Shown one piece after another: positions 24,834 through 33,500 of a DNA stretch of 64,000 bases; the first letter of the stretch is position 1; each line of letters starts with the position of its first letter. This DNA comes from CAVWSM01 sp963799425. Lineage in GTDB: Bacteria; Actinomycetota; Actinomycetes; Jiangellales; Jiangellaceae. Under the pieces are notes generated by a model. That model saw only the letters and a program-made list of their open reading frames with translations, was not told where the DNA came from and ran no database searches. Location: the NCBI GenBank assembly GCA_963799425.1, contig CAWCXA010000009.1:124001-188000 (forward strand), given 5' to 3'. The translations under genes and the position numbers were made by a program.

Positions 24834-25786
24834 GACGCCTGCGGATCCGGCTCACTGCCCTAGCCGTGTTGGCCGTGCTCGTCGTGCTTGTCGCCGCCGG
24901 GGCGGGGCTCGTGATCGTGCAGCGTGCGCTGCTGCGCGAGAGCATCCTGGACCAGACGTTCGACAGCGACGCTGCCCGGGCCGACGCGCTGGAGGACATC
25001 GGCGAGAGCACCCGTGCCTTGGTGGTGTCGCTTGCCGTGGCGCTGCCGTTCGTCCTGCTCGCGGTTGGGGTTCTGGCGTGGTGGCTGGTGGGCCGGACGT
25101 TGCGGCCGGTGGAGGCGGCACATCGTCGCCAGGAACAGTTCGTCGGCGACGCGTCGCACGAGCTGCGGGCACCTCTGGCGCGCATCCGTTCCGAGCTGGA
25201 GGTCGATGCCGCGCACCCTGAGACTGCTGACCTGGTTCGGACACATGCGAGTGTGCTGCGAGAGACGATCGGCCTACAGCGGTTGGTGTCGGACCTGCTG
25301 GACCTTGCACGCGGCGACGCGGAAGCGGCGGATCGGGAGCATTCGGAACGTGTCGACTTGGATGACCTCGTCCTTCGTTCGGTACGACGGCTGCGTGCCG
25401 AGCGCGGCATCACCGTCGACATGAGCCGAGTCTCGGCGGCCCAGGTGACGGGTGATCCCGAAGAGCTGGCCCGGGTCGTAGACAACCTGCTCGACAACGC
25501 GGAGCGCTACGCGACTCGCACAGTGACCATCGAGCTTGCCGAGCATGACGGGCATTGCGTTCTGGCCGTCGCAGACGATGGGCCGGGCATCCCCGCCGAC
25601 CAGCGAGAAGCGGTTTTCGAGCGTTTCAGCCGCCTCGATGGGGCACGTACGACCGCCTCCGGAGGCTCCGGCCTCGGGTTGGCGCTCGTCCGGGACATCG
25701 TCCAACGGCACGGCGGGACGGTGTTCGTGGATCCGCAGGTTCAGCTCGGCACCCGATTCGTGGTGAGGCTGCCGCTTCGCCGGTGA
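24830..25786 (+). CDS. Sensor histidine kinase
   Basis: 318 residues, short for the class. Two membrane helices (about 9-31 and 64-87) enclose a sensor loop of only some 32 residues, so it probably senses within the membrane or through a partner. A short HAMP-like linker leads to the H-box with H110 (FVGDASHELRAPLARIRSE), N-box ELARVVDNLLDNAERYA, G1 DDGPGIP, F-box FERFSRLDG and G2 GGSGLGLALV. It phosphorylates the upstream regulator. The very small sensor loop and the divergent PepSY gene suggest that PepSY may be its signal partner or target. Confidence 0.95.
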   Translation: MRRLRIRLTALAVLAVLVVLVAAGAGLVIVQRALLRESILDQTFDSDAARADALEDIGESTRALVVSLAVALPFVLLAVGVLAWWLVGRTLRPVEAAHRRQEQFVGDASHELRAPLARIRSELEVDAAHPETADLVRTHASVLRETIGLQRLVSDLLDLARGDAEAADREHSERVDLDDLVLRSVRRLRAERGITVDMSRVSAAQVTGDPEELARVVDNLLDNAERYATRTVTIELAEHDGHCVLAVADDGPGIPADQREAVFERFSRLDGARTTASGGSGLGLALVRDIVQRHGGTVFVDPQVQLGTRFVVRLPLRR

Positions 25787-25789
25787 CGG

Positions 25790-26089
25790 TCAGAGCGTCG
25801 GGTACTTGTCCACGATCTCGTCGATGCGCTGCGCGAGGTCAAGGTCGCGCTCGGTCACGCCCTTCGCGCTGTGCGTCGACAAAGTGAGGATGAGCTTGCG
25901 CCACCGGATGTCGATATCGGGGTGATGGTCGAGGGCGTCGGCGACTACGGCGATCTCGTCCACGATCCGGATGCCGGTCAGGAAGTCGGCCGCCTCGACT
26001 GTACGGGTGAGCGCTCGGGAGTCACCCGCCCACGAGGGAAGGGTGTGCAGTGACTGGGCAACTTGCTCGTCGTTCAGGACGGTGGACAT
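25790..26089 (-). CDS. phhB: 4a-hydroxytetrahydrobiopterin dehydratase
   Basis: 99 residues from ATG at 26089 (GTG 26098 would add three). The family pattern is present: LTRTVEAADFLTGIRIVDEIA, then DALDHHPDIDIRWRKLILTLSTHSAKGVTERD. The D-H-H-P-x-I and THSAKGVT segments hold the catalytic histidines. The enzyme dehydrates pterin carbinolamine and can act as a transcription coactivator elsewhere; no aromatic amino acid hydroxylase is in this window, which is usual for actinobacterial copies. The gene ends 3 bp after the kinase stop on the other strand. Confidence 0.9.
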   Translation of the reverse strand: MSTVLNDEQVAQSLHTLPSWAGDSRALTRTVEAADFLTGIRIVDEIAVVADALDHHPDIDIRWRKLILTLSTHSAKGVTERDLDLAQRIDEIVDKYPTL

Positions 26090-26129
26090 GGGCGACACGC
26101 TCGTACGTGCGACGCCGTCCCGTCAATCC

Positions 26130-26894
26130 CTACGGCTCGCTGCGCGCGTCCCGGCGACGAATCTTGGAGCCGAGCCACACGAGCGGGTCGTACTTGCGGT
26201 CGGCGACGCGTTCCTTCATGGGGATGATCGCGTTGTCGGTGATCTTGATGTGCTCGGGGCACACCTCGGTGCAGCACTTGGTGATGTTGCACATGCCGAT
26301 GCCCGCCTGGTCCTGGGCCAGCTGGCGCCGGTCGTTGGTGTCGAGCGGGTGCATGTCCAGCTCGGCATAGCGCAGGAAGAACCGCGGCCCGGAGAAAGCG
26401 GGCTTGTTCTCCTCGTGGTCACGTACGACGTGGCAGACCGTCTGGCAGAGCCAGCACTCAATGCACTTGCGGAACTCCTGGCCGCGCTCGACGTCCTGCT
26501 GCTGCATCCGGTAGTTGCCGTCCTTGTCCCGTGGGACGGGTGCGAACGCAGTGACGGTCTGAGCCTTCTCGTAGTTGAACGACACGTCGGTGACCAGGTC
26601 ACGGATGACCGGAAAGGTGCGCAACGGGGTCACTGTGATTGCCTCGGCCGTGTCGAAGACCGAGAGCCTGGTCATGCACAGCAGCCGCGGCTGGCCGTTG
26701 ATCTCGGCGCTGCACGACCCGCACTTGCCTGCCTTGCAGTTCCACCGCACGGCGAGATCGCCAGCTTGGGTCGCCTGCACACGGTGAATAGCGTCGAGGA
26801 CGACCTCGCCCTCCTCGACCGGGACGACGTAGTCGACCAAGCGCCCCCGCATGCGGTCGCCGCGCCAGATGCGCAGGGTCAGGTTGTAACCCAT
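26130..26894 (-). CDS. sdhB: Succinate dehydrogenase iron-sulfur subunit (Sdh1 type)
   Basis: 254 residues from ATG at 26894, overlapping the sdhA stop by one base. Cluster ligands are visible in order: [2Fe-2S] C53-C58-C61-C73 (WNCKAGKCGSC...LLC), [4Fe-4S] C144-C147-C150-C154 (CIECWLCQTVC), and [3Fe-4S] C202, C207/C208, C212 (MCNITKCCTEVC). It passes electrons from FAD in SdhA to quinone in the membrane subunit. The gene order sdhC-sdhA-sdhB on one strand is the same as mycobacterial Sdh1 (Rv0249c-Rv0247c). Confidence 0.96.
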   Translation of the reverse strand: MGYNLTLRIWRGDRMRGRLVDYVVPVEEGEVVLDAIHRVQATQAGDLAVRWNCKAGKCGSCSAEINGQPRLLCMTRLSVFDTAEAITVTPLRTFPVIRDLVTDVSFNYEKAQTVTAFAPVPRDKDGNYRMQQQDVERGQEFRKCIECWLCQTVCHVVRDHEENKPAFSGPRFFLRYAELDMHPLDTNDRRQLAQDQAGIGMCNITKCCTEVCPEHIKITDNAIIPMKERVADRKYDPLVWLGSKIRRRDARSEP

Positions 26895-28720
26895 CAGCTC
26901 TCCTCGATGATGCCGGCGAGGTCGTCTGGCATGACCGGCAGGGCTTGTCTGCGCACCACCACGGAACCGTCGGTGCGGTCGGAGGTCAGGACGAGGTTGA
27001 TCCGGCCCCACTCCGCGTCGGTTGCCGGGTAGTCGTCGCGGGTGTGCCCACCCCGACTCTCAGTGCGCTCCAGAGCGGCTCGCGCGATGCACTCGGAGAC
27101 GAGCAGCATGTTGCGCAGGTCGAGCGCGAGGTGCCAGCCCGGGTTGTACTGCCGGTGGCCCTGCACGGCGAGGCGGGTCGCTTGTTCCTTGAGCTTTTCG
27201 ATCTCGACGAGCGCCTGCTCCATCTCGTCGCGGCGGCGAATGATGCCGACGAGGTCGTGCATGAGCTCTTGCAGCCGCTGCTGCAGCGTGTACGGGTTCT
27301 CGTCGCCCTCCTCCGCGAAGGGCGTGAGCGCATCATCGGACGCACGACGCACGGCGGCTTCGTCGAGCGTTGGCCGAGACCGCCCGAGACGGATCACCGA
27401 GTAGGCCGCGTTGAGCCCGGCGCGCCGACCGAAAACCAGCAGGTCGGACAACGAGTTGCCACCGAGCCTGTTGGACCCGTGCATCCCGCCGGCTACCTCG
27501 CCTGCGGCATAGAGCCCGGCCACCTTGGACTCGCCGGTGTCGGCGTCGACCTCGACGCCACCCATGACGTAATGGGCGGTGGGGCCCACCTCCATCGACT
27601 CGGCCGTGATGTCGACGTCGGCCAGCTCCATGAACTGGTGGTACATCGACGGCAGCCGGCGCCTGATGAAATCCGCGGGACGGCGCGACGCGATGTCGAG
27701 GAACACACCGCCATGCGGCGAGCCGCGACCGGCCTTCACCTCGGAGTTGATGGCACGGGCGACCTCGTCGCGCGGTAGCAGCTCGGGTGGTCGTCGGTTG
27801 TTCTTCTTGTCGGTGTACCAGCGGTCAGCTTCTTCCTCGGTCTCCGCGGTCTCCTTGCGGAAGAAGTCGGGGATGTAGTCGAACATAAAGCGCTCACCGG
27901 CGCTGTTGCGCAGCACGCCACCATCTCCGCGGACCGACTCGGTGACGAGGATGCCGCGGACACTCGGCGGCCACACCATGCCGGTCGGGTGGAACTGCAC
28001 GAACTCCATGTTGAGCAGGCTGGCCCCGCTGCGGAGTGCCAAGGCGTGGCCGTCGCCGGTGTACTCCCAGGAGTTGCTCGTCACCTTGTAGGACTTGCCG
28101 ATGCCGCCTGTGGCAAGGATCACGGTGGGTGCGTCGAAGACGAGAAACCGTCCGCTCTCGCGCCAGTAGGCAAGCGCACCAGCGATGTGCCGGCCGCCGG
28201 GGAAGTCCTCGTCGACGAACAGTTGCGTGACAGTGCACTCCATGAACACGTCGATGCCTTGGGCCACGGCGTGCTGCTGCAGAGTGCGGATCATCTCCAG
28301 CCCCGTACGGTCGCCGACATGTGCCAGCCGGGCGTAGCGGTGGCCACCAAAGTCGCGCTGCGAGATCAGTCCGTCAGGCGTGCGGTCGAAAAGCGCCCCC
28401 CACTCCTCGAGCTCGTGCACGCGTTCAGGCGCCTCCTGTGCGTGCAGCTGGGCCATGCGCCAGTTGTTGAGCATCTTGCCGCCGCGCATGGTGTCGCGGA
28501 AGTGCACGCGCCAGTTGTCCTCGGCGTACACGTTGCCCATCGCAGCGGCGATGCCACCCTCGGCCATGACGGTATGAGCCTTGCCCAGCAAGGACTTGCA
28601 GACGATTGCGGTGTGTGCGCCGGCGTCATGCGCCGCGATCGCGGCACGCAGCCCTGCCCCGCCTGCTCCGACGACCAGGACGTCGTACGAATGCCGCGTC
28701 GCGCCCGGCAGATCGGTCAT
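26894..28720 (-). CDS. sdhA: Succinate dehydrogenase flavoprotein subunit
   Basis: 608 residues. FAD-binding VLVVGAGGAGLRAAI at the N-terminus; HTVMAEGGIAAAMGN around the flavin-attachment region; FVQFHPTGMVWP and HYVMGGVEVDADTGES in the active site; SNRLGGNSLSDLLVFGRRAG near 400-420. Oxidises succinate to fumarate and is the catalytic part of complex II at the inner face of the membrane. It sits between sdhC (21-bp gap) and sdhB (1-bp overlap), clearly one operon. Confidence 0.97.
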   Translation of the reverse strand: MTDLPGATRHSYDVLVVGAGGAGLRAAIAAHDAGAHTAIVCKSLLGKAHTVMAEGGIAAAMGNVYAEDNWRVHFRDTMRGGKMLNNWRMAQLHAQEAPERVHELEEWGALFDRTPDGLISQRDFGGHRYARLAHVGDRTGLEMIRTLQQHAVAQGIDVFMECTVTQLFVDEDFPGGRHIAGALAYWRESGRFLVFDAPTVILATGGIGKSYKVTSNSWEYTGDGHALALRSGASLLNMEFVQFHPTGMVWPPSVRGILVTESVRGDGGVLRNSAGERFMFDYIPDFFRKETAETEEEADRWYTDKKNNRRPPELLPRDEVARAINSEVKAGRGSPHGGVFLDIASRRPADFIRRRLPSMYHQFMELADVDITAESMEVGPTAHYVMGGVEVDADTGESKVAGLYAAGEVAGGMHGSNRLGGNSLSDLLVFGRRAGLNAAYSVIRLGRSRPTLDEAAVRRASDDALTPFAEEGDENPYTLQQRLQELMHDLVGIIRRRDEMEQALVEIEKLKEQATRLAVQGHRQYNPGWHLALDLRNMLLVSECIARAALERTESRGGHTRDDYPATDAEWGRINLVLTSDRTDGSVVVRRQALPVMPDDLAGIIEES

Positions 28721-28741
28721 GAGGATTGCCTCTCGTACTGA

Positions 28742-29539
28742 CTAGAAGAACTTCGGGTCGTCGATCGTGCCGTTGGCGACGAGCATCACGTACAGGTCAG
28801 CCAAGGCGACGGAGAATAGTGACAACCACGCAAACAGTGGATGGAACCGGTTGATGCGTGAGATCAACGTCCACGCGCGATAGCGGATCGGATGCTTGGA
28901 GAAGTGGTTGATGCGGCCGCCGACGGCGTGGCGGCATGAATGGCACGACAGGGTGTAGGCCCAGATCAGCACGACGTTGACGAACAGCACGACTGTGCCC
29001 AGGCCCATGTGACCCCACTGGCCGTCGGCGTTGCGGAAGGCGAGCACCACGTCAAAGCTCAGCACCAGAGCCACGGGGATGGCGAAGTACAGGAACCAGC
29101 GGTGCAGGTTCTGCAGGATGAGCGGGAACCGCGTCTCGCCACTGTAGCGACGGTGCGGCTCCGCGACCGCACAGGCCGGGGGTGAGAGCCAGAACGACCG
29201 GTAGTAGGCCTTGCGGTAGTAGTAGCAGGTCAGCCGGAAGCCCAGCGGGAAGATCAGGATGAGCAGCGCTGGCGACAAACCCGTCGGCCACCAGTCGCCG
29301 ATGGGCGTCCCGAAGTCAGACGAACCCTCCTCGCACGTGGCGGCGAGGCACGGGGAGTAGAAGGGCGAGAGGTAGGGCGCTGCGAAGTAGTTTTGAGCAT
29401 CGAAGGCCCGCCACGTCGAATACACCACGAACCCGAGCAAGACGAACACGGTGACCGTGGGTTGCAGCCACCAGCGGTCACGGCGAAGGGTCGAATCGGT
29501 GATCTGTGCGCGGCTCGCGGAGAAGACTCCGGTGGCCAT
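28742..29539 (-). CDS. sdhC: Succinate dehydrogenase membrane anchor, five-helix Sdh1 type
   Basis: 265 residues from ATG at 29539. Five membrane helices lie near 28-45, 86-108, 143-168, 178-200 and 232-254. A single anchor of this size, in place of separate SdhC and SdhD, marks the Sdh1/fumarate-reductase-like type. The fourth helix ends in YTLSCHSCRHAVGG, placing C199, H200, C202 and H204 together at a membrane face. Mycobacterial Sdh1 has been described with a membrane-embedded Rieske-type cluster; whether these residues correspond is inference. Heme-ligand histidines cannot be assigned from sequence alone. Confidence 0.92.
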   Translation of the reverse strand: MATGVFSASRAQITDSTLRRDRWWLQPTVTVFVLLGFVVYSTWRAFDAQNYFAAPYLSPFYSPCLAATCEEGSSDFGTPIGDWWPTGLSPALLILIFPLGFRLTCYYYRKAYYRSFWLSPPACAVAEPHRRYSGETRFPLILQNLHRWFLYFAIPVALVLSFDVVLAFRNADGQWGHMGLGTVVLFVNVVLIWAYTLSCHSCRHAVGGRINHFSKHPIRYRAWTLISRINRFHPLFAWLSLFSVALADLYVMLVANGTIDDPKFF

Positions 29540-29575
29540 CAAGCCTCCTTGCCAGGCGATGTGGTGCCGATCGGA

Positions 29576-29869
29576 TCAGGGCGCGTGCCGGTCAGGGGCG
29601 CCGAATCCCTCGTCGTCGGCGTCGGTCCACATGCTCGGGTCGTACGGAGTGTCGGGGATCTCCTCGAGCTGGTGCGGCAACTGGGCGTGCTGGTCGGGCG
29701 ATGGTGGGCCGAGCTCGTCGAGGTCCTCGGCCAGCCGGCGCACGTCGGCCGCGAGCCGGCGCGTGCCGAGCGTGTCGCCGTACTCCTCGCGCAACGCGTT
29801 GACGGCCGTCTCCAGCCGCGCCAGCGACAGCCGAGCGCCGGCGACACTCTCGCGTTGGTGCGTGCCCAT
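29576..29869 (-). CDS. Small sdh-associated conserved protein
   Basis: 97 residues from ATG at 29869. Two helices dominate: GARLSLARLETAVNALREEYG and ADVRRLAEDLDEL, then a proline-rich acidic tail with IPDTPYDPSMWTDADDEG. The same-size gene lies directly upstream of Sdh1 genes in M. tuberculosis (Rv0250c, 97 residues), so context and length support a conserved link to Sdh1. Function unknown; it lacks membrane or metal motifs. The longer open frame upstream of ATG is a shadow of the Nudix gene. Confidence 0.82.
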   Translation of the reverse strand: MGTHQRESVAGARLSLARLETAVNALREEYGDTLGTRRLAADVRRLAEDLDELGPPSPDQHAQLPHQLEEIPDTPYDPSMWTDADDEGFGAPDRHAP

Positions 29870-29986
29870 CGTGCCTCCACAGGGGCCATTCCAGGTTGGC
29901 AGGCTGGCGGCAGCCTCGCATGCCTGCCGATCCCGCGCCAGGCTATTCGTCCGTTTTGCAGTGCCTCGCCGTGGCAGGGTATCGCC

Positions 29987-30388
29987 GTGGATCTCGTGGT
30001 GGTTGGAGCGGCACTGATCCACGATGGACGCGTACTTGCCGCGCGTCGCAGTGCACCCTCCGACGTTGCCGGCGGTTGGGAGTTTCCGGGCGGCAAGGTG
30101 GAGCCGGGAGAGTCCGATTCCGAAGCGGTGGTCCGCGAGTGCCAGGAGGAGCTCGGGGTGACCGTGGTCGCAGGGCGCCGGATCGGGGAGGACGTGCCGC
30201 TCAAACCTGGGTACGTGCTGCGCGTGCTGGCCGCCGGGCTTGTCGACGGCGCGGGCGAGCCGCGGCCCTTGGAAGACCACGATGCGCTGAGGTGGCTTGG
30301 TCCCGACGAGCTCGACGATGTCGCGTGGCTCGATGCGGACAAGCCGTTCCTGCCGGCGGTGCGCGAGCTGCTGGCCGTGCCTACGTGA
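29987..30388 (+). CDS. mutT: Nudix hydrolase, MutT-like
   Basis: 133 residues from GTG at 29987. The Nudix box is complete: GGKVEPGESDSEAVVRECQE followed by ELGV (G-x5-E-x7-R-E-x2-E-E-x-G). The N-terminal VVVGAALIHDGRVLAARRSAP and WEFPGGK are as in 8-oxo-dGTP / CTP pyrophosphohydrolases, which cleanse the nucleotide pool. Substrate choice between 8-oxo-dGTP and 5-methyl-dCTP cannot be decided here. It overlaps the end of the convergent SRPBCC gene by 8 bp. Confidence 0.9.
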   Translation: MDLVVVGAALIHDGRVLAARRSAPSDVAGGWEFPGGKVEPGESDSEAVVRECQEELGVTVVAGRRIGEDVPLKPGYVLRVLAAGLVDGAGEPRPLEDHDALRWLGPDELDDVAWLDADKPFLPAVRELLAVPT

Positions 30389-30881
30389 CGGCAGCCGCGT
30401 CGTCGTAGAACGGCTTGAGCTCGGCCAGGTAGGCGTCCCACTCCGGCATCGGGGCATCCCTGCGCACTGCGACGAGCCGGTCGAGGTAGTACTCCCAGCC
30501 TGGGCCGGTGTCGGCAATCTGGGTGGGCGACGTGAGGTGCTGTACGAAGACCAATTGAGTGCTGCCCTCGTCCTCGTGCAGATGAGCCTCGAGGTGCCAG
30601 GTGCCAAAGCTGTCGGTGGATGACACGGCCAGGTGGTGTGGTGGCTCGCAGACTGTGATGAGGACGTCGGAGGTCTGCGAACCCTCCTCCGCGGTGAAGC
30701 TGAGCTCTACGCGCTTTCCGGCCTCGGCCTCTCCTTTCCAGGTGCCGAACCATCGGCCCAGCCGGTCGGACTCCGTGATGCTTGCCCACACGTCCTCCAT
30801 TGGCGCGTTGAACGTGCGCTCGAGGATGAGGTCGACACCCTGCTCTGTGCGGACGAAGCGTCCGGTCGGCGTGATGGTCAT
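30381..30881 (-). CDS. SRPBCC (AHSA1-like) protein
   Basis: 166 residues from ATG at 30881. Pattern of the AHSA1/START family: VDLILERTFNAPMEDVWASI, then GRWFGTWKGEAEAGKRVEL, and a C-terminal GPGWEYYLDRLVAVRRD. These proteins have a deep hydrophobic cavity; ligands are usually unknown. The start overlaps the ArsR-family gene by 4 bp (ATGA), and ArsR + SRPBCC pairs are a common actinobacterial two-gene operon in which the repressor controls its own pair. Confidence 0.88.
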   Translation of the reverse strand: MTITPTGRFVRTEQGVDLILERTFNAPMEDVWASITESDRLGRWFGTWKGEAEAGKRVELSFTAEEGSQTSDVLITVCEPPHHLAVSSTDSFGTWHLEAHLHEDEGSTQLVFVQHLTSPTQIADTGPGWEYYLDRLVAVRRDAPMPEWDAYLAELKPFYDDAAAVT

Positions 30882-31246
30882 GCGATCTCCTGGGAGGCTG
30901 TCGCGGATCTGTCGATGGCGTTGGCACGACGGTCGCGGCGGGTGCGCCGCACTTCGGTCTCGAGAGCGTCGAACCGGCGCGACCACTGGTCTGCGGTGCC
31001 CACGAGCGAGCCGAGCCACGCGGCGAGCTCGATCAGCGGCTCGGGACGCAGCGAGTAGACCTGCAGCCGGCCGTCAGTTCGCGCGGAGACCAGCCCATGC
31101 TCTCTGAGCACCCGCAGGTGCCGGCTCACTGCGGGGCGGGTGATGTCGAACTCGGTGGCGATCTCCCCGGCGCTGCGGTCGCCGGCGGCGAGCAGCTCGA
31201 GGATTGCCCGGCGCACGGCGTCGCCGATTGCGTCAGCTGCGGGCAT
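30878..31246 (-). CDS. ArsR-family transcriptional repressor
   Basis: 122 residues from ATG at 31246. Winged helix: DAVRRAILELLAAGDRSAGE, then IATEFDITRPAVSRHLRVLREHGLV with the recognition helix, and ARTDGRLQVYSL forming the wing. No CxC metal-binding motif is present, so it is not a metal sensor of the classic type; this fits the subgroup paired with SRPBCC proteins. A perfect 20-bp palindrome starts 7 bp upstream of the ATG and is the likely autoregulatory operator. Confidence 0.93.
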   Translation of the reverse strand: MPAADAIGDAVRRAILELLAAGDRSAGEIATEFDITRPAVSRHLRVLREHGLVSARTDGRLQVYSLRPEPLIELAAWLGSLVGTADQWSRRFDALETEVRRTRRDRRANAIDRSATASQEIA

Positions 31247-31253
31247 TCCAAAA

Positions 31254-31273
31254 GCGTAACCGTACGGTTACGC
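31254..31273. promoter_or_regulatory. 20-bp perfect palindrome, ArsR operator
   Basis: The half-site GCGTAACCGT is followed directly by its exact reverse complement with no spacer. It ends 7 bp before the arsR ATG, so a bound repressor would cover the ribosome binding site/transcription start. It is 101 bp from typA, whose promoter could also be affected. Confidence 0.75.
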
Positions 31274-31374
31274 GTCTGTCCAGCTCCGTCACGACCCTGT
31301 CGCCAGAAGGGTGTGGTTCTCATCCAGCCCCGTACGATGTAAGCAACCCCAAAAGACGAATCGAGCGCTTTCGC

Positions 31375-33232
31375 ATGCCCGCACGCACCGACATCCGCAA
31401 CGTGGCGATCGTCGCCCACGTCGACCACGGCAAGACGACGCTCGTCGACGCCATGCTCTGGCAGTCCGGCGTCTTCCGCGCCAACCAGGACGTCGCCGAC
31501 CGGGTCATGGACTCCAACGACCTGGAGCGTGAGAAGGGGATCACGATCCTCGCCAAGAACACCGCCGTTCGTTGGCATGACGTGACTGTCAACATCATCG
31601 ACACCCCCGGCCACGCCGATTTCGGTGGTGAGGTCGAGCGTGGGCTGTCCATGGTCGATGGCGTCGTGCTGCTTGTCGACGCGTCGGAGGGCCCGCTGCC
31701 GCAGACGCGGTTCGTGCTCCGCAAGGCGCTGGGCGCGCGACTTCCGATCGTGCTCGTCGTCAACAAGACCGACCGACCGGACGCCAGGATCGCTGAGGTC
31801 GTCGACGAGACGTACGAGCTGTTCCTCGATCTCCTTGAGGACTCGGCCGACCACGGCGCGCTCGATTTCCCGATCGTGTATGCGAGTGCCCGCGAGGGCA
31901 AGGCGTCGCTGGAGCGTCCCAAGGACGGCACGGTCCCCGACTCGGCTGATCTCGAGCCGCTCATGCAGACGATCCTCGAGACGATCCCAGCGCCGACGTA
32001 CGAGGAGGGTGCGCCGCTGCAAGCGCAGGTGACCAACCTCGATGCGTCGCCGTTCCTCGGCAGGATCGCGCTGCTGCGCATCCACCAGGGCACGATTCGC
32101 AAGGGCCAGCAGGTTGCCTGGTGTCGCCACGATGGCACTGTCGAGCGGGTCAAGGTCAGCGAGCTGCTCGTCACCCAGGCGCTCGAACGGGTGCCCGCCG
32201 AAGAGGCCGGTCCGGGCGACATCATCGCGGTCGCCGGCATACCGGAGATCACGATCGGCGAGACTCTGGCCGACCCGGAGGACCCCCGCCCGCTTCCGTT
32301 GATCACCGTTGACGAGCCGGCGCTGTCGATGACCGTCGGTACCAACACATCGCCGCTTGCCGGCCGATCCGGGGGCACCAAGCTCACCGCCCGGCTCGTG
32401 AAGGACCGGCTCGACCGCGAGCTCATCGGCAACGTCTCATTGCGTGTGCTTCCGACCGAGCGCCCCGACACCTGGGAGGTCCAGGGGCGCGGCGAGCTGG
32501 CGCTGGCCGTACTCGTGGAAACTATGCGGCGAGAGGGGTACGAGCTCACGGTCGGAAAGCCGCAGGTCGTCACGCGGGAGATCGACGGCAAGGTGCACGA
32601 GCCGGTGGAACGCCTCACGATCGACTCGCCCGAGGACTACCTCGGCGCCATGACGCAGCTGCTTGCCGCCCGCAAGGGCCGCATGGAGCAGATGACCAAC
32701 CACGGCACGGGCTGGATCCGCATGGAGTTCCTCGTGCCGGCCCGCGGTCTGATCGGATTCCGCACGGAGTTCCTCACGGAGACCCGCGGCACAGGGATGG
32801 CGCACCAGGTTTTCGAGACCTACGAGCCGTGGTTCGGCGAGCTGCGCACGCGGCCGACCGGGTCGCTCGTCGCTGACCGGACCGGCGCCGCGACGTCGTA
32901 CGCGATGTTCAACCTGCAGGAGCGCGGCACGATGTTCGTGGAGCCTGGCACGGCGGTCTACGAGGGCATGATCGTCGGCGAGAACTCGCGGGCCGACGAC
33001 ATGGACGTCAATATCACCAAGGAAAAGAAGCTCACCAACGTTCGCTCATCCGACCGGCGAGGAACTCGAGCGACTCATCCCGCCGCGCAGGCTCTCGCTC
33101 GAGCAGGCCTTGGAGTTCTGTCGCGACGACGAGTGCGTCGAGGTCACCCCTAGCGTGGTGCGGCTGCGAAAGACGGTCCTTGCCGCCTCCGACCGCGACC
33201 GGATGCGGGCGCGGCGCAAGTGGAGCAACTAG
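31375..33232 (+). CDS. typA: Translational GTPase TypA/BipA with a frameshift near the 3' end
   Basis: Ribosome-associated GTPase needed in stress and cold. G1 HVDHGKTT near 17, switch DTPGHADFGGEVERG, NKTDRPDAR, followed by elongation-factor-like domains and the BipA-specific RGLIGFRTEFLTETRG. As written the frame stops at 33153 after a nonsense tail. Near 33047-33053, removing one base restores TGEELERLIPPRRLSLEQAL, then EFCRDDECVEVTPSVVRLRK and a stop at 33230, the normal TypA C-terminus. So either one extra base is a sequencing error, or the C-terminal domain that contacts the ribosome is lost. The frame-corrected length is about 618 residues, which is normal. Confidence 0.93.
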
Positions 33233-33262
33233 CCTTCGCTTCGCGTTCAGATAGCGGACATT

Positions 33263-33278
33263 TGTGACCCGGGTCACG
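33263..33278. promoter_or_regulatory. CRP/GlxR-like operator upstream of the peptide importer
   Basis: TGTGACCCGGGTCACG contains a perfect 14-bp palindrome (33264-33277) and matches the CRP-family pattern TGTGA-N6-TCACA at 9 of 10 fixed positions. It lies about 220 bp upstream of oppA, in the 268-bp gap after typA. Confidence 0.5.
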
Positions 33279-33500
33279 CTCCGTGCAGGATTGATGACCG
33301 GTCAGGTCACATCTTCATCTCGGTCTGGCCACGGGTGATTCCCCGGCTTGATTGCGGGGCACCCCGACGCATAAACAAGTGTCGGCCGCGCATCTGCCCG
33401 ATCTGTCGGCAGAGGGACGGATTCTGAAGGTCGCCTAACCCGGGTGCCTTCGGTCGACGTGCCTGCGGCGCGTGAGACTCACACCAACTGGAGGCAAAGC

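Noticed and set aside
33045..33060. Programmed frameshift in typA
   Set aside because: No slippery heptamer or downstream pseudoknot is apparent, and TypA is not known to use frameshifting. A simple one-base indel explains it.
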